DNA of 64,000 nucleotides from CAVOOW01 sp963697675 (GTDB lineage Bacteria; Actinomycetota; Actinomycetes; JACCUZ01). This document shows positions 1-9,606 of the stretch, in pieces (position 1 is the stretch's first letter; every line of letters begins with the position of its first letter). The translations under genes were made by a program, and so were the position numbers. A model generated the notes under the pieces. That model did not search any database. It worked only from the letters and a program-made list of their open reading frames with translations, and was not told the DNA's origin. The stretch is taken from positions 482,717 to 546,716 of the forward strand of contig CAVOOW010000005.1 in NCBI GenBank assembly GCA_963697675.1. The letters run 5' to 3'.

Positions 1-2405
1 GCCGCTTGCCCTCGCCGACGGTGACCGCGATCGGGCCCGAGTCGACCGGCGTCGAGGAGCCGGGCGCGGGTGGTGTCGTTGAGGTCGGCGACGTCGCGCG
101 CGGCGCGCGGCGAGCATCACCACCTGCTCGCCCGGCGGATCTCCGCGTCGCCTTGGGCGCGTTGCTGGTCGGTCAGCCGCAGGTAGTCCTCGACGATGCG
201 GTCGGCGAGCTGGTCGGCCGGTGCGGTGTGGACGCGACCGTGCTCGGCGTAGGCGGCGACGGCGGCTTCGGGGTCACCGGCGCGCAGGTCGGCCAGCGCG
301 CGGCGTTCCCAGGCCTCGGTCTGTCGCTGGTTGTCGGTCAGGGTGATGGTGTCGTCGTGGCGGGCCAGTGCGGCGAACAGGCCGCCGGCGCCGATCTCGG
401 GCAGCTGTGCGGGGTCGCCGACCAGGACCAGGGTGCCGTCGGCGGCGCGGGTGTGGGCCAGCAGCGCCGCCAGGGTGCGGGTGTCGACCATCGACGCCTC
501 GTCGACGACCACAACGCCACCGTCCGGGAATCCGGTCATCCGACCGGTGGTCGGGTCAGTTCGCCGCGCCGCTGTCGAGCAGTCGGGCCAGTGAGGTCGA
601 GGCGATGCCGGTGGCGTGCTCGAGGCGGCGGGCGGTGATCGCCGCGACCGCGCCACCGACGACCGGCCTGCCCTGCCCGGTCCAGGCGCGGGTCGCGGCG
701 GCCAGGGCCGCGGTCTTGCCGGATCCGGCCGGCCCGACCACCACCGCGAGCCCGTTCGCGGCGGCCAACGAGGCCAACCATCTGTTGCTGCTCGACGGAC
801 AACCGGCCAGAGCCACCGCCACTGCCGGGTTCTTCCAGCACGACGGTCGCGGGGTGCGCCGGTGACGCGCGCAGGTCTGCCGCGACAGCCAGGGCGGCTT
901 GCTCGACGCCGAGCAGCTCGGCGGTGGACCACCGTGGCCCGTCCTCGCTGCGCGCGGCCAGCCGCACGGCGTCGCGGTGCCGCAGCACCAGGTCGGCGGC
1001 CGCCTCGACGCTGCGACTGGCCGACGGGCAGCCCGGTCGGCAGGTCCTGGCAGAGGGCCTGCAGCAGGTCGCGCCGGTCGAACCCGGTGGCCTGCGCGGT
1101 CAGCCCGGCCGGGCCGAGCAGGTGCTCGGCGACCTGGCGCATCGACGGCGCCGCCGGCGGCCGGGCGCGGCCCAGTGCCGCGGCGATCAGCCGGCCGGGG
1201 TGAAACCCGGCATCGCCGTGCCCTGGCTCGCCCACCGTTCGCGCAGCCGCCGTCGGGCTCACTCGGCGCGCTTGGCCGGGCGGGTGGCCAGGCACGCCGC
1301 CTGGGCGGCCTCCGGACCGGACACGCCGCGCTCGTCCATCGCCCGTCTCGATCTGCTCGCGCCGGGTCGAGAACATGGTGAGCAGGTCGGCCGGGATGCC
1401 GACGATCTCGGCGATGCCCTTCTCCGGTGTCGTCCAGGCGACACCGAGCCGCTGGGTGAGCTCCCCGCGCAGCACCGCGTGGTAGAGGTAGGAGGCGGTC
1501 AGCGCGTGCCGGTGCACGGTCCGGGAGTCGATCGCCGACCACTTGCCGTCCGCGCCGCGCAGCAGGTTCGGCACCACCAGGTGGGTGTGCAGCTGCGGGT
1601 CCCCGGCCCGCGAGGTGCGGTGCTCGAACGCGGCCACGATCCACCCGTCGGTGCCGATCCGGTCGGCGCGTTGCCCGTCGCCCTGGTGCCCGCGCAGCCC
1701 GTGCCCGGCGACCGACTCCAGGTAGGCCAACGCCTCACCGACCGCGGCCTGGTGGCCGGCGCGGACCGCGGCCGCGACCTCCGGCTCGCCGAGGCCGAAC
1801 AGCGACGCTGACCGACTTCGGCGCGGACACGGTGACGTCGATGCCCGGCCTTGCGCACGTCCACCCGCCTGTCGGCGAACCGCATCGCGGTCGCGAACCG
1901 GTCGCTGCCCCGTCGCTGTCCCGGTACACCTCGTGCGGGTCGAGCCCGGCCGCGTCAGCGAGCCGGCCGGCCCGCGCCGGTGCCAGGGTCGGTGCGCGGC
2001 GCCGGCTCGCCTTGTCCACCCGGGCAGCGACCGCGGTGAACCTCGCCCGGTCGGCCGGGTCGGCGAGCAGCGCGTCGACCGGGACGCCGAGCTGGTCGGC
2101 CCGGGCGCGGATCGCCTCGACCAGTGGCCGGGCGGGCAGCCGGCCGCGGGAGTCGACCCGCGCAGCACCGGGGCGACCAGCACCCGCCCGTCCGGTGCCC
2201 GCCCGTCGAGCAGGGACCGCAGCACCTTCTCCCCGGTCGGGTCGAGCTGCCCGGACAGGCCGAGCTGTGCGGCCCCGGAGCCGAGCCAGACCCCGGCGCG
2301 TTCGGCGGCCCCGGTGTAGTAGTCCGCCGCGCACCCACCGGTCCGCGCCAGGTAGTAGCCCGCCGGGTCCGACCCGGCGGCGAGCATCGCCACCGAGATC
2401 ACCAC
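1..2405 (-). pseudogene. MobF/TrwC-like conjugative relaxase-helicase, frameshifted, runs off left edge
   Basis: All hallmarks of an actinobacterial MobF relaxase are present but spread over three frames. The N-terminus (2405 down to about 2200) has the tyrosine cluster AGYYLARTGG and ADYYTG. VTVSAPKSVS lies near 1830, the metal-binding histidines in PQLHTHLVVPN near 1580, the helicase Walker A GPAGSGKTAAL near 730 and Walker B VVVVDEASMVD near 500. Moving between these needs at least six frame changes, including one near 120 before the frame continues to the window edge. The family nicks oriT and unwinds plasmid or ICE DNA during conjugation. A GTG near 2405 is the likely start. Either the gene is dead or this stretch contains many consensus indels. 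Confidence 0.85.
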
Positions 2406-2507
2406 GACGACCCCCGCCCGGCACGCCGGGCTGGGACGTTGCCGGCCCCGCCGCCGGGGCTCAGCCAGGACGCACACGCTTGCGGACAGCAAAGGCCTCT
2501 CACACAC

Positions 2508-2562
2508 GTCCTATGTGACAAAAAACAGGCCGAGACGAGGGGTACCCCCAAACTTTCTCGAA
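2508..2562. repeat. Imperfect direct repeat, copy 1 (partner 2825-2879)
   Basis: The two copies share GTCCTATG at the left, GAGGGGTACCC in the middle and TTTCTCGAA at the right, in the same order and nearly the same spacing, about 260 bp apart upstream of the relaxase. They could be binding sites for a plasmid or ICE protein, or duplicated promoter regions. No gene covers them. Confidence 0.6.
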
Positions 2563-2715
2563 TCCGGCTCCGAAACCCGGGCCGCTCGTCCTGGCCGGAC
2601 CCGCACCGCGGCAACGAACCTTCTCCCCATTGGTGGCAGGCCGGGCCCGGACACCAACGGAAACCCACGCAAGCGGGTGCGCCTCATCGCCCATGCAGAC
2701 ACGATGACTAGAGAA

Positions 2716-3147
2716 GTTGCCCGCAACATTGCCCGCGACATTGCGGGCAACAGTGACCGCCGGGCAGATGACTCGGAGCCTGCGCGGGCGGCCCTCGCGA
2801 GCACGGCGCGTTTCCCTCACATAAGTCCTATGCGCCAAACCACCCCGCGAGCCGAGGGGTACCCGCGAAATTTCTCGAACGTTTTGCGTTCAGCATCCGG
2901 TGACCGTGGCGGCAAGCGTTCTGTCAACCGGTCGCGCCCGGCGGCAACCGATCCGGCAAGCTCCGGCATAAGGCGGTGAACCCATCTGCGGATGCCTCGA
3001 CCGGCTAGGCGTAGCAACCAGTTGGCGAGCCGGCCTCGAGCGCTGCGATGTCGACAACGGGAGCCGTCGACTCCCGGCCACTGCTGGTCTGCCTGGTTTT
3101 CATGCTCGCCAGAATGAGCAGCAGAGTTGCCCGCACAGTTGCCCGCC
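2716..3147. repeat. GTTGCCCGC iteron-like repeats upstream of the relaxase
   Basis: GTTGCCCGCAAC (2716), ATTGCCCGCGAC (2728) and ATTGCGGGCAAC (2740) lie back to back. The outer two form an 11-bp inverted repeat (2716-2726 and 2741-2751). Two more direct copies sit at 3126 and 3138. This is the kind of cluster seen at plasmid replication, partition or transfer origins. The interval 2406-3520 otherwise holds no convincing gene on either strand. Confidence 0.6.
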
Positions 3148-3420
3148 GAACGGCCCCGGAGGCCCACGCCGCGCGCGACGCGCATCCCGCCCCAGCCGTC
3201 CGGCCCGGGGCCACAACGCGTACCGGGTTTGAGGAGATCAGATCCGGCGGGCGCAGGGCAATTCAGCCCGCGACTCCATCACCGCTTCCCGACACCATCC
3301 CTGCCACCCACAGTCCACCCGAGGCAACAAGCCCCAACGCATCCGACAGCACCAGCCGCTGACCCGACGCCCACGTACAACATCGGAGCCAACGTCAACC
3401 CCGAACCTGAACAGACCTTG

Positions 3421-3443
3421 GTATCTGCGCTTCGCGCAGATAC
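3421..3443. other. Perfect 10-bp stem hairpin
   Basis: GTATCTGCGC and GCGCAGATAC flank a TTC loop with no mismatch, 77 bp before the start at 3521. No T-tract follows, so it is not a classical terminator. A transfer-origin hairpin or an attenuator is possible. Confidence 0.6.
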
Positions 3444-3520
3444 GTGCCGCTGCGGCTGCGCTCGCGCGTGGCCCGGCTCGCGGTCTGTCGCGGCCCATGG
3501 GCGCGTGTCAGTCTGTCGCC

Positions 3521-4141
3521 ATGACCGATGACCTCTTCCCGGCAGACGAGGACGACGATGAAGAAGCCTTCCTCGCCGCGTGGGATGCCGCCGATAAGGC
3601 CGCAGCCCAGCTGCTGCGAGAGGCACTGCCCGAGGCGACCGGCGCGACAGCACCGGAGGTGGAACTGACCCACACCGTCCAACGGCTACGGCTCGAGCTT
3701 GCCGTCGGGAATTGGCCCTACTCCTATTTCGATCCGGCCTGCGACTGGAAGGGCCAACCACCAGACGATGACTTCGAGCTCTACATGGCCGCCGTGGCAG
3801 CGACGATCTCACCCGTCGGCGATCCCGGCTGGCCGGCAGAGGACCAGGCCGCAGTCATGACCCTCGAACACGGCGACTGGGCCGGCGCCGCCATCGGCCT
3901 GAAGCGCGCCGGCGTCGGCGCACCCGCGGATCCGCAATCACTGATCCGCTACATCGACGAATGCCCCGAGGTCGACGGCGACCTCGATTCCGACGACGAG
4001 CTCCTCCTCTCCCACGCGTTCGAGGTCCTCATTCCGCTCTGGGAGGCACTAGGCGTCGTCGACGAGGACCGGCGCATCACCGCACTCGGCATCTGGGCCA
4101 TCCCGCAGGCGCTGCTGGCAACCTGGGACCCACGGAACTGA
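3521..4141 (+). CDS. Acidic hypothetical protein, 206 aa
   Basis: Unrecognised protein with a strongly acidic N-terminus (aspartate/glutamate-rich in the first 20 residues), no signal peptide and no membrane segment. It looks soluble, cytoplasmic and mostly helical, with a C-terminal section resembling helical repeats (LIPLWEALGV). I chose the ATG at 3521 (MTDDLF) over an in-frame ATG at 3497 because the acidic run begins there. Codon usage is typical for the region. It follows the iteron/hairpin zone and may be plasmid or ICE cargo. No function is inferred. Confidence 0.7.
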   Translation: MTDDLFPADEDDDEEAFLAAWDAADKAAAQLLREALPEATGATAPEVELTHTVQRLRLELAVGNWPYSYFDPACDWKGQPPDDDFELYMAAVAATISPVGDPGWPAEDQAAVMTLEHGDWAGAAIGLKRAGVGAPADPQSLIRYIDECPEVDGDLDSDDELLLSHAFEVLIPLWEALGVVDEDRRITALGIWAIPQALLATWDPRN

Positions 4142-4335
4142 TCAGGTCAGAGCCCGACGATCGGCCGCGGGCTTGAGCGGCCAGCCGCCGCAATACCCAA
4201 GCAGCATGCCCTCTGCGCCGCCCGACCACCCGCGCGATATCCGGCATTATGCGCCGTCCCACCCGGCGCCTCGGTCGTACATCTCCCCTCCACCCGCGCC
4301 TTGCCAGGCACCAGAAATGGGCGCACTCTGGCCGC

Positions 4336-4503
4336 ATGGTGGGCCGCATCATGTGCCGCGTCAGCCTTCATCGGTGGGAGCGTCGGCGGACCGAGGACGG
4401 GCAGTGGTACGTCGCATGCGCCCGATGTGACAAGGACGGTCCGTACGACCCGGACGCGGTGGACACCGCAAACCGCACGATCGGGCCGAGCTTCGGTCCG
4501 TAA
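4336..4503 (+). CDS. Small Cys/His-motif protein, 55 aa
   Basis: Short gene starting at ATG 4336 (or ATG 4351). It carries a C-x5-HRWERR stretch followed by CARC, a spacing like the small treble-clef or zinc-ribbon-like proteins common on actinobacterial mobile elements. Zn binding is inferred from two Cys/His pairs only. It has no membrane segment and ends with TAA. The call rests on motif and codon bias; it could be a relic. Confidence 0.45.
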   Translation: MVGRIMCRVSLHRWERRRTEDGQWYVACARCDKDGPYDPDAVDTANRTIGPSFGP

Positions 4504-4789
4504 GTGCCAGTACCCGGGGCGCAGTGCGATAGATCCGATTCCTTTGGGTAGTCCCAGTGGGTAGGTCTTCCTTCGGGCCAATCCATTTCTCTCCCTCGTG
4601 GAAGCCCACGACGCCAGTGATGTGAGCGTCGACACACCTCGCATCAAGTCAGACACCAGGATGCGAAGCATCGCGGCCCATGGGCTCGGAGAGCTCGCCC
4701 TTCGTTTGACCCTGACAATGACGCCGCCATCATAGATTCGAACGTCCGACACACCATTCGGCGCGTACACGTCCTGCATCCGCGCGGCG
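4504..4789. other. Non-coding or decayed stretch
   Basis: No convincing gene or structured element seen between the small Cys/His gene and the IS1595 relic. Confidence 0.4.
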
Positions 4790-5150
4790 CAGCTTGTGCA
4801 TCCACGCCCAGGCGGTCTCATGGGACTTGAAGCCCAGCACCGTCCGCAGACCTTGTGCGGAGATGCCGTTCTTCTGCGAGGTGACGAACCAGATCGCGGC
4901 GAACCAGCTCGAGAGCGGGGTGCGGGTTCGGTGGAAGATCGTGCCGGCCGTCACCGAGGTCCGGCGGGCACAACGCTGACACATCCACAAGCCATCACCG
5001 GTGCGCCAGTGCTCGGTGGCCGCGCAAGCCGGGCAGACGAAACCATTCGGCCAGCGCAGTCCCGTCAGATAGTCCAGGCAGGCCCATCGTCAGGGAACCA
5101 GGCAAGCAAATCCTGATACGTCTCGGGGTAATCGACCCCGCTTCCGGATG
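4790..5150 (-). pseudogene. IS1595-family transposase, N-terminal relic
   Basis: Reading leftward from about 5130, the translation gives VDYPETYQDLLAWFPDD, then after a one-base frameshift near 5075 the zinc-ribbon part CPACAATEHWR and WMCQRCARRTSVTAGT, then IFHRTRTPLSSWFAAIW and KSHETAWAWMHKLRRA. This is the N-terminal half of an IS1595-type DDE transposase. The match stops after HKLRRA at about 4793 and unrelated sequence follows, so the catalytic domain is missing. It is not functional. Confidence 0.75.
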
Positions 5151-5383
5151 ACCGCTCTCATTCATACTTCATTAAGCAGATATCCCGAACACCTGTTCGA
5201 ACCGAGGTAAAGGCGCAGGCCGACCCGGAATGTCGATGTGCTCGCGGCGGGGCCGCGCCTGAAACCGTTGACATCACCTGCCGCGCCCGCTGACATAGCC
5301 ACGCTGTCTGCCGCTGGGTGAGAACCTGCAGGAGCACAGGCCAGTTCGCAGCCGGGCTGGGCCGGGGGAGAGGGTGATTTTGG

Positions 5384-8350
5384 ATGAATGGCCAGCCCGG
5401 GTCGAGGACGCTCATCGGTCGCGACGAAGAGCTTCGGCTCCTCGGCGAGGCGCTGGCCGAAGCGACGCAGCGTGCACAGATGCTCGTGGTCAGCGGGGAT
5501 GCCGGCATCGGCAAGTCGGCCGTGGTGGCGCAGGCTGCAACTCTGGCCGCCGACGTTGGCTTCACGGTCCTCGTCGGCGCCTGTCTCGATGTGGCCGGGG
5601 ACGCCGCGTTTGCGCCGGTGCTCGACGCCGTCCGTCCATTGCTTGACCGGGCGGAGATGGTGCCGCGTCACGGCAAGGGTCTCGACACAGCCGCGGCAGA
5701 CGTGGTGGCGCGGCTACTCCCCGGTGCGCCGGCCGCCGGCGCCGAGACCGCAGGCGGGCTGGCACCCGGGCAGGCGTTGGAGTGCTTGCGCGAGGTGCTC
5801 GTGCAGGCGGCGGAGGCTGGTCCGGTGTTGCTGGTGCTGGAGGATGTGCACTGGGCCGACCAGTCCACCCGGGACCTTCTCGTCGCGCTATCGGTCGTTC
5901 GCGATCAGCCGTTGGCAGTGCTGGTGACCTTCCGCGCGGATGAGGTGGACCGACGCCACCCGCTGCGCTCGTGTCTGCGTCAGCTGCGGCGCGCCCCCGG
6001 CGGGCTGTCGCTCGCGCTGGGCCCGCTGGACGATCTCGCCGCCAGAGAACTTGCCCGAAGCCTGGCGAGGCCGGACGGGCCACCGGTAGACGGAGAGCGC
6101 ATGTGCGCGCGAGCGGAGGGTAATCCGCTTTATCTCGAGGAGCTCGTCGCCGCCGGAAGCCACGAAAGCGGTGTTGACGCGGTACCGCCTGAGCTTGCGG
6201 ACCTGCTGCTGTCGCGCCTGGACCGATTGTCGCCGGGGACGGCAGCCGTTCTGCGGATGGCCGCCGTCGGTGGCACCGCGCTTGACGAGCAGCTGCTGGT
6301 CGCGGTCGTCGACGAACCGGTGACCGCGGTGGAGGCGGCGCTGCGGGAGGCGGTGGACCGCAACGTGCTGGTGCAGAACGCCGACCTCCTTGCGTTTCGG
6401 CATGCCCTGCTGCGGGATGCGGTCTACGAGGATCTGCTGCCATCCGAACGAACCAGGCTGCACGCGCGGTACGCCGCTGCCCTCCAGGACCTCGTCGGCC
6501 CCGGGGCTGCGGGCGCTGGCATGGCCGACGCAGGCCTCGTCGCTCTTCACCTGGCTGCTGCCGGTGACGTCGCCGCAGCGCTGCCGGCGGCGCTGCACGC
6601 CGGACGGATGGCCGCCCGGCTGGGCCTGCCCGAAGCGGTGACCCACCTCGACCGCGTCCTGCACTGGTGGTCTCAGGTGCCGGATGCGGCAGCGTTGACC
6701 GGCCTGTCGCGAGCCGAGTTGCTCTGCCTGGCCGCGGAGCCGGTCGCGACCGCGGGCGCACCGGAACGTGCGCAAGTGTTGCTGCACCAGGCGCTCGAGC
6801 TCATCGACGTCGAGAAGGAGCCGCTCCTGGCCAGTCGCATCTACGCCGTACGCGCCGACCACGTGTGCGCCACGGTGGGCGACCCGAAGGAGCAGCAGCT
6901 CGCGCTTGACCGCGCCGTCGCCTTCGCGGGGGAGATGGTGTCGCCGGAGCTGGCGAAAGCGCTCACCCTCGCGGCGTCGTACATGCTGCTGTACCACTCG
7001 CGCTGCTGGGACACGAGGCGGCTCGGCGAACGAGCGCGGGCGGTCGCGCACGCGGTTGGCGACGACTCGGCGGAGGCCATGGCCGATTTTCTGGTCGCCA
7101 TCGCGCAGGTGTACACCGGCGAGATCGACGAGGGCCTTGCGGACGCAAGGAAGGCGATCGATCGCTTGGAGCGAGGGGGGCCGCTGTCCGACGCGCTGCT
7201 GTTCCGCGGGGTCTATGCGTATGCGCTCGGCGCCGCTGGCCGCCCGCTGGACGGCATCGCGGTCGCCCGGCAGTCCGCTGAGCACGCGGCCGCCGTCGGA
7301 CTGCCAGCTGCGGCATTTTACTGCGCCGGTCAGGACATCTTCCTGTGCGGGCGCGTGGGTCTCCTCGACGAGGCGGAGCGCCGTCTCGCGTCGCTGCTGC
7401 GTGGGTGGCAGCCCGGGGTGGTGCGACAGATCACCCGCTCGATTGCGGGGGAGCTGTGGACCCGGCGCGGAGAGCTGGAGAGCGCGGCGGCAGCCTTCGT
7501 CGATGTACGCGCGTGGTTCGGTAGCGCCGAGGACCTTGGCGGCGTCCTCGGCGATCTGGCTCCCGTGGTCGACCTGTACCTGGCGAAGGGTGAGCCGGAC
7601 GCCGCCGCTGAGTTAGCGCTTCAGCTTGCGCTGGCCTGCGACGAGCTCGACGAGGACCTCGGCTTGGCAACGATGGCCCGTCGGGCTTTGGCCAGCGCCG
7701 CCGCTGTCCGGGCCGCCCACGGCCCGTTGCCGGCGGGGCTCGTCGACAAAGGTCACGAGCTGCTGCAGCGGTCCCATGCCGCCGCCGACCGCGGCGGCTG
7801 CCGGTGGGGCACGGCCGCGTTCGCGGAGCTGGTCACGGCGGACGCCTGGCAGCTCGCCTGTGCCGGTGAGGAAACCCTGCTGGCATGGCAGCGCGCCCGG
7901 GAGGCTTGGGAGCCGACCGGCCTCGGCTACGACCTGCTCGAGTGCACCGCTCAGCTGGCAACAGTCGCGTTCGCCGAAGGCGACCGCGAGACCGGCCAGC
8001 AGGCCCTCCGCGAGGCGTGGACGACCAGCCGCCGCATGGGCGCCAGCGGACTGACCCGGTCGATGGCCGCGCTGGCCCGCCGCACCCGCACGACACTCGA
8101 TGACACCCCGTCCGACGGTGCTGGTTCCGGCCTGACCAGGCGGGAGCGGGAAGTGCTGGCTCTGGTGGCCGCGGGCCGCAGCAACCCGCAGATATCCGGC
8201 GAGCTCTACATGAGCCGCAAGACGGCCAGCGCGCACGTGTCCCGCATTCTCACCAAGCTCGGCGTCGCGAGCCGCGGCGAGGCCGCCGCTTACGCCTGGG
8301 CGCACGGCCTGGCCGACACGGACCCGGCTCAGCCGGAGCGGTCCCGATGA
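5384..8350 (+). CDS. LuxR-family LAL-type ATPase transcriptional regulator, 988 aa
   Basis: Large ATP-binding regulator of the LuxR (LAL) family. Walker A GDAGIGKS is at residues 38-45, Walker B LLVLEDVHWAD near 146-157, and a long helical/TPR-like middle follows. A C-terminal LuxR-type HTH sits at about residues 916-975 (GLTRREREVLALV, SRKTASAHVSRIL). The length matches the family's usual 900-1000 residues and the frame is intact. It should act in the cytoplasm as an ATP-dependent activator. The nearest candidate target is the secreted-protein gene 93 bp downstream on the same strand. ATG 5384 has a weak upstream GGGGGAGAG. A homologous regulator of different sequence is at 21548-24523. Confidence 0.93.
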   Translation: MNGQPGSRTLIGRDEELRLLGEALAEATQRAQMLVVSGDAGIGKSAVVAQAATLAADVGFTVLVGACLDVAGDAAFAPVLDAVRPLLDRAEMVPRHGKGLDTAAADVVARLLPGAPAAGAETAGGLAPGQALECLREVLVQAAEAGPVLLVLEDVHWADQSTRDLLVALSVVRDQPLAVLVTFRADEVDRRHPLRSCLRQLRRAPGGLSLALGPLDDLAARELARSLARPDGPPVDGERMCARAEGNPLYLEELVAAGSHESGVDAVPPELADLLLSRLDRLSPGTAAVLRMAAVGGTALDEQLLVAVVDEPVTAVEAALREAVDRNVLVQNADLLAFRHALLRDAVYEDLLPSERTRLHARYAAALQDLVGPGAAGAGMADAGLVALHLAAAGDVAAALPAALHAGRMAARLGLPEAVTHLDRVLHWWSQVPDAAALTGLSRAELLCLAAEPVATAGAPERAQVLLHQALELIDVEKEPLLASRIYAVRADHVCATVGDPKEQQLALDRAVAFAGEMVSPELAKALTLAASYMLLYHSRCWDTRRLGERARAVAHAVGDDSAEAMADFLVAIAQVYTGEIDEGLADARKAIDRLERGGPLSDALLFRGVYAYALGAAGRPLDGIAVARQSAEHAAAVGLPAAAFYCAGQDIFLCGRVGLLDEAERRLASLLRGWQPGVVRQITRSIAGELWTRRGELESAAAAFVDVRAWFGSAEDLGGVLGDLAPVVDLYLAKGEPDAAAELALQLALACDELDEDLGLATMARRALASAAAVRAAHGPLPAGLVDKGHELLQRSHAAADRGGCRWGTAAFAELVTADAWQLACAGEETLLAWQRAREAWEPTGLGYDLLECTAQLATVAFAEGDRETGQQALREAWTTSRRMGASGLTRSMAALARRTRTTLDDTPSDGAGSGLTRREREVLALVAAGRSNPQISGELYMSRKTASAHVSRILTKLGVASRGEAAAYAWAHGLADTDPAQPERSR

Positions 8351-8443
8351 TGGGCAGTTGCCCGATGCGCCCACCAGGGCCTTAGGGCCAGCGTCGTGGG
8401 TACCGGGCTTACCGCCCCGGAACCCCAACGCCGGGAGGCGACC

Positions 8444-9112
8444 ATGTACCACCACATCCGTCGCAGCCTGTTCGCCACTGTGGCGATCACGCTGCTGCTC
8501 GTCACGGCCGGCCCGGTCGCGGCCGCCAACAGTCAAGCCGCCGAACGGCCCGGCCCGGGCACGTTCAAAGCGATCGTCGGAGAGCTCGACGGGCGCACCG
8601 GCGCCGACCTGCTCGCCGACTCCTTCCTCCCCGACTACCTGGGTCCGACCAACGCCCCCGGTGAGTGCCCGCGTCTCGGCCTGCACAACCGGGTGGTGTG
8701 GTTGCACACGGTGCACACCTGCCACCTCCAGCCCGGAGACGTCGCCGTTGCCCTGCCCGCGGCCTCCTGCAGCGACGTCGAGGCGCCGCCGTTCTACGCG
8801 GTCGGCGAGGACGCACAACGGGCCTGCGCGCGTGAGTACAACGCCTCGATCCTGTCGATCACCGTCTCCGTGGACGGGGGCGCACCCGTCGAGATCATCC
8901 GGCCGGCGTTCGCTGTGTCACCGCCGCAACGCAGCATCGTCATCCCCGCCGACAACCCAGGCGGGTTCCCGGCGGGACCGGCGACGTTCACCGCGGACGG
9001 CTGGGCAGCCGTGCTTGACCCCGTCACCCCCGGCGCCCACACCGTCAAAGTCGTGGGCACAATCGCCGGCGTCAAGAACCCTGTCCACGAGACCTTCAAG
9101 CTGGTTCTCTGA
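8444..9112 (+). CDS. Secreted hypothetical protein, 222 aa
   Basis: The ATG at 8444 is preceded by GGGAGG at 8432-8437 and opens a classic signal peptide: positive MYHHIRR, hydrophobic SLFATVAITLLLVTAG, then a likely signal-peptidase site after AAAN. The mature part has four cysteines (two near residue 70-90, two further on) and looks beta-rich, so disulfides outside the cell are likely. It resembles actinobacterial exported signal-like proteins of unknown role. It lies just downstream of the LAL regulator. Its 3' end overlaps by 17 bp the convergent WYL-regulator fragment. Confidence 0.85.
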   Translation: MYHHIRRSLFATVAITLLLVTAGPVAAANSQAAERPGPGTFKAIVGELDGRTGADLLADSFLPDYLGPTNAPGECPRLGLHNRVVWLHTVHTCHLQPGDVAVALPAASCSDVEAPPFYAVGEDAQRACAREYNASILSITVSVDGGAPVEIIRPAFAVSPPQRSIVIPADNPGGFPAGPATFTADGWAAVLDPVTPGAHTVKVVGTIAGVKNPVHETFKLVL

Positions 9113-9464
9113 CCGCAGCCGGTAAACCGACCGAACAACGCCCGGGCCGCCATCCAGCGGCCCGGGCTGAGACGTCGGGTGCAGGTTGGTCGGCCGCCGG
9201 GTCTAGCGGGTCCGAGCCGGCTCGAGTCAGGAGACCGCCGAGGTCGCGGGCGGCGTCGCGTAGCTCGCGCGGCGACACGATGCGGTACGGCGCCTGGATC
9301 GCGGTGAGGTGCCGGGCGTACCAGAACGGTTCGTCGGCGGTGCCGACGAGCCGGGTGCGGCAGTCGTCGGTCGGCTCCAGCCGGCCGAGATTGCGGGGCA
9401 GCCACCCCGCGACCGCGTCCGCCGTGGCGTCGATGAGGACCTCGGCTGAGCTACCCAAACGCAC
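9096..9464 (-). pseudogene. WYL-domain (YafY-type) transcriptional regulator, C-terminal fragment
   Basis: The fragment has the end of a WYL regulator: WLPRNLGRLEP, TRLVGTADEPFWYARHL and PYRIVSPRELRDAA. Such proteins have an N-terminal HTH and a WYL ligand-sensing domain followed by a WCX extension; only this WCX-like end remains. It is cut on its 5' side where the IS110 left end begins near 9465, and its N-terminal half is not found beyond the IS, so insertion was accompanied by deletion or rearrangement. The last residues may also be out of frame. Not functional. Confidence 0.75.
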
Positions 9465-9494
9465 CAGCTAGCAGGAAGGGTCCACGGACTGCTT

Positions 9495-9606
9495 CACGCA
9501 CCTCAATCGCACATATGTGATGCCATGACGGGGCGGGGCCTCCCGCTCCCGTGGGTGCCCGAGGATTCTCGGGGTGCTCACTTTTCACACGTGAAGGGAG
9601 GCCACC
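9495..9606 (+). ncRNA. Putative IS110 left-end (bridge RNA) region
   Basis: The non-coding left end contains TGATGCCATGACGGGGCGGG (9518), a perfect CCCGAG-GATT-CTCGGG hairpin and a TTCAC-AC-GTGAA hairpin just before the Shine-Dalgarno sequence. IS110-group elements are known to encode a structured bridge RNA in this position, so the assignment is by location and hairpins, not by alignment. A 26-bp relic of the same sequence occurs at 34320. Confidence 0.4.

Noticed and set aside
36..2500. Long continuous frames on both strands over the relaxase region
   Set aside because: High GC produces long shadow frames; only pieces with MobF motifs were accepted.
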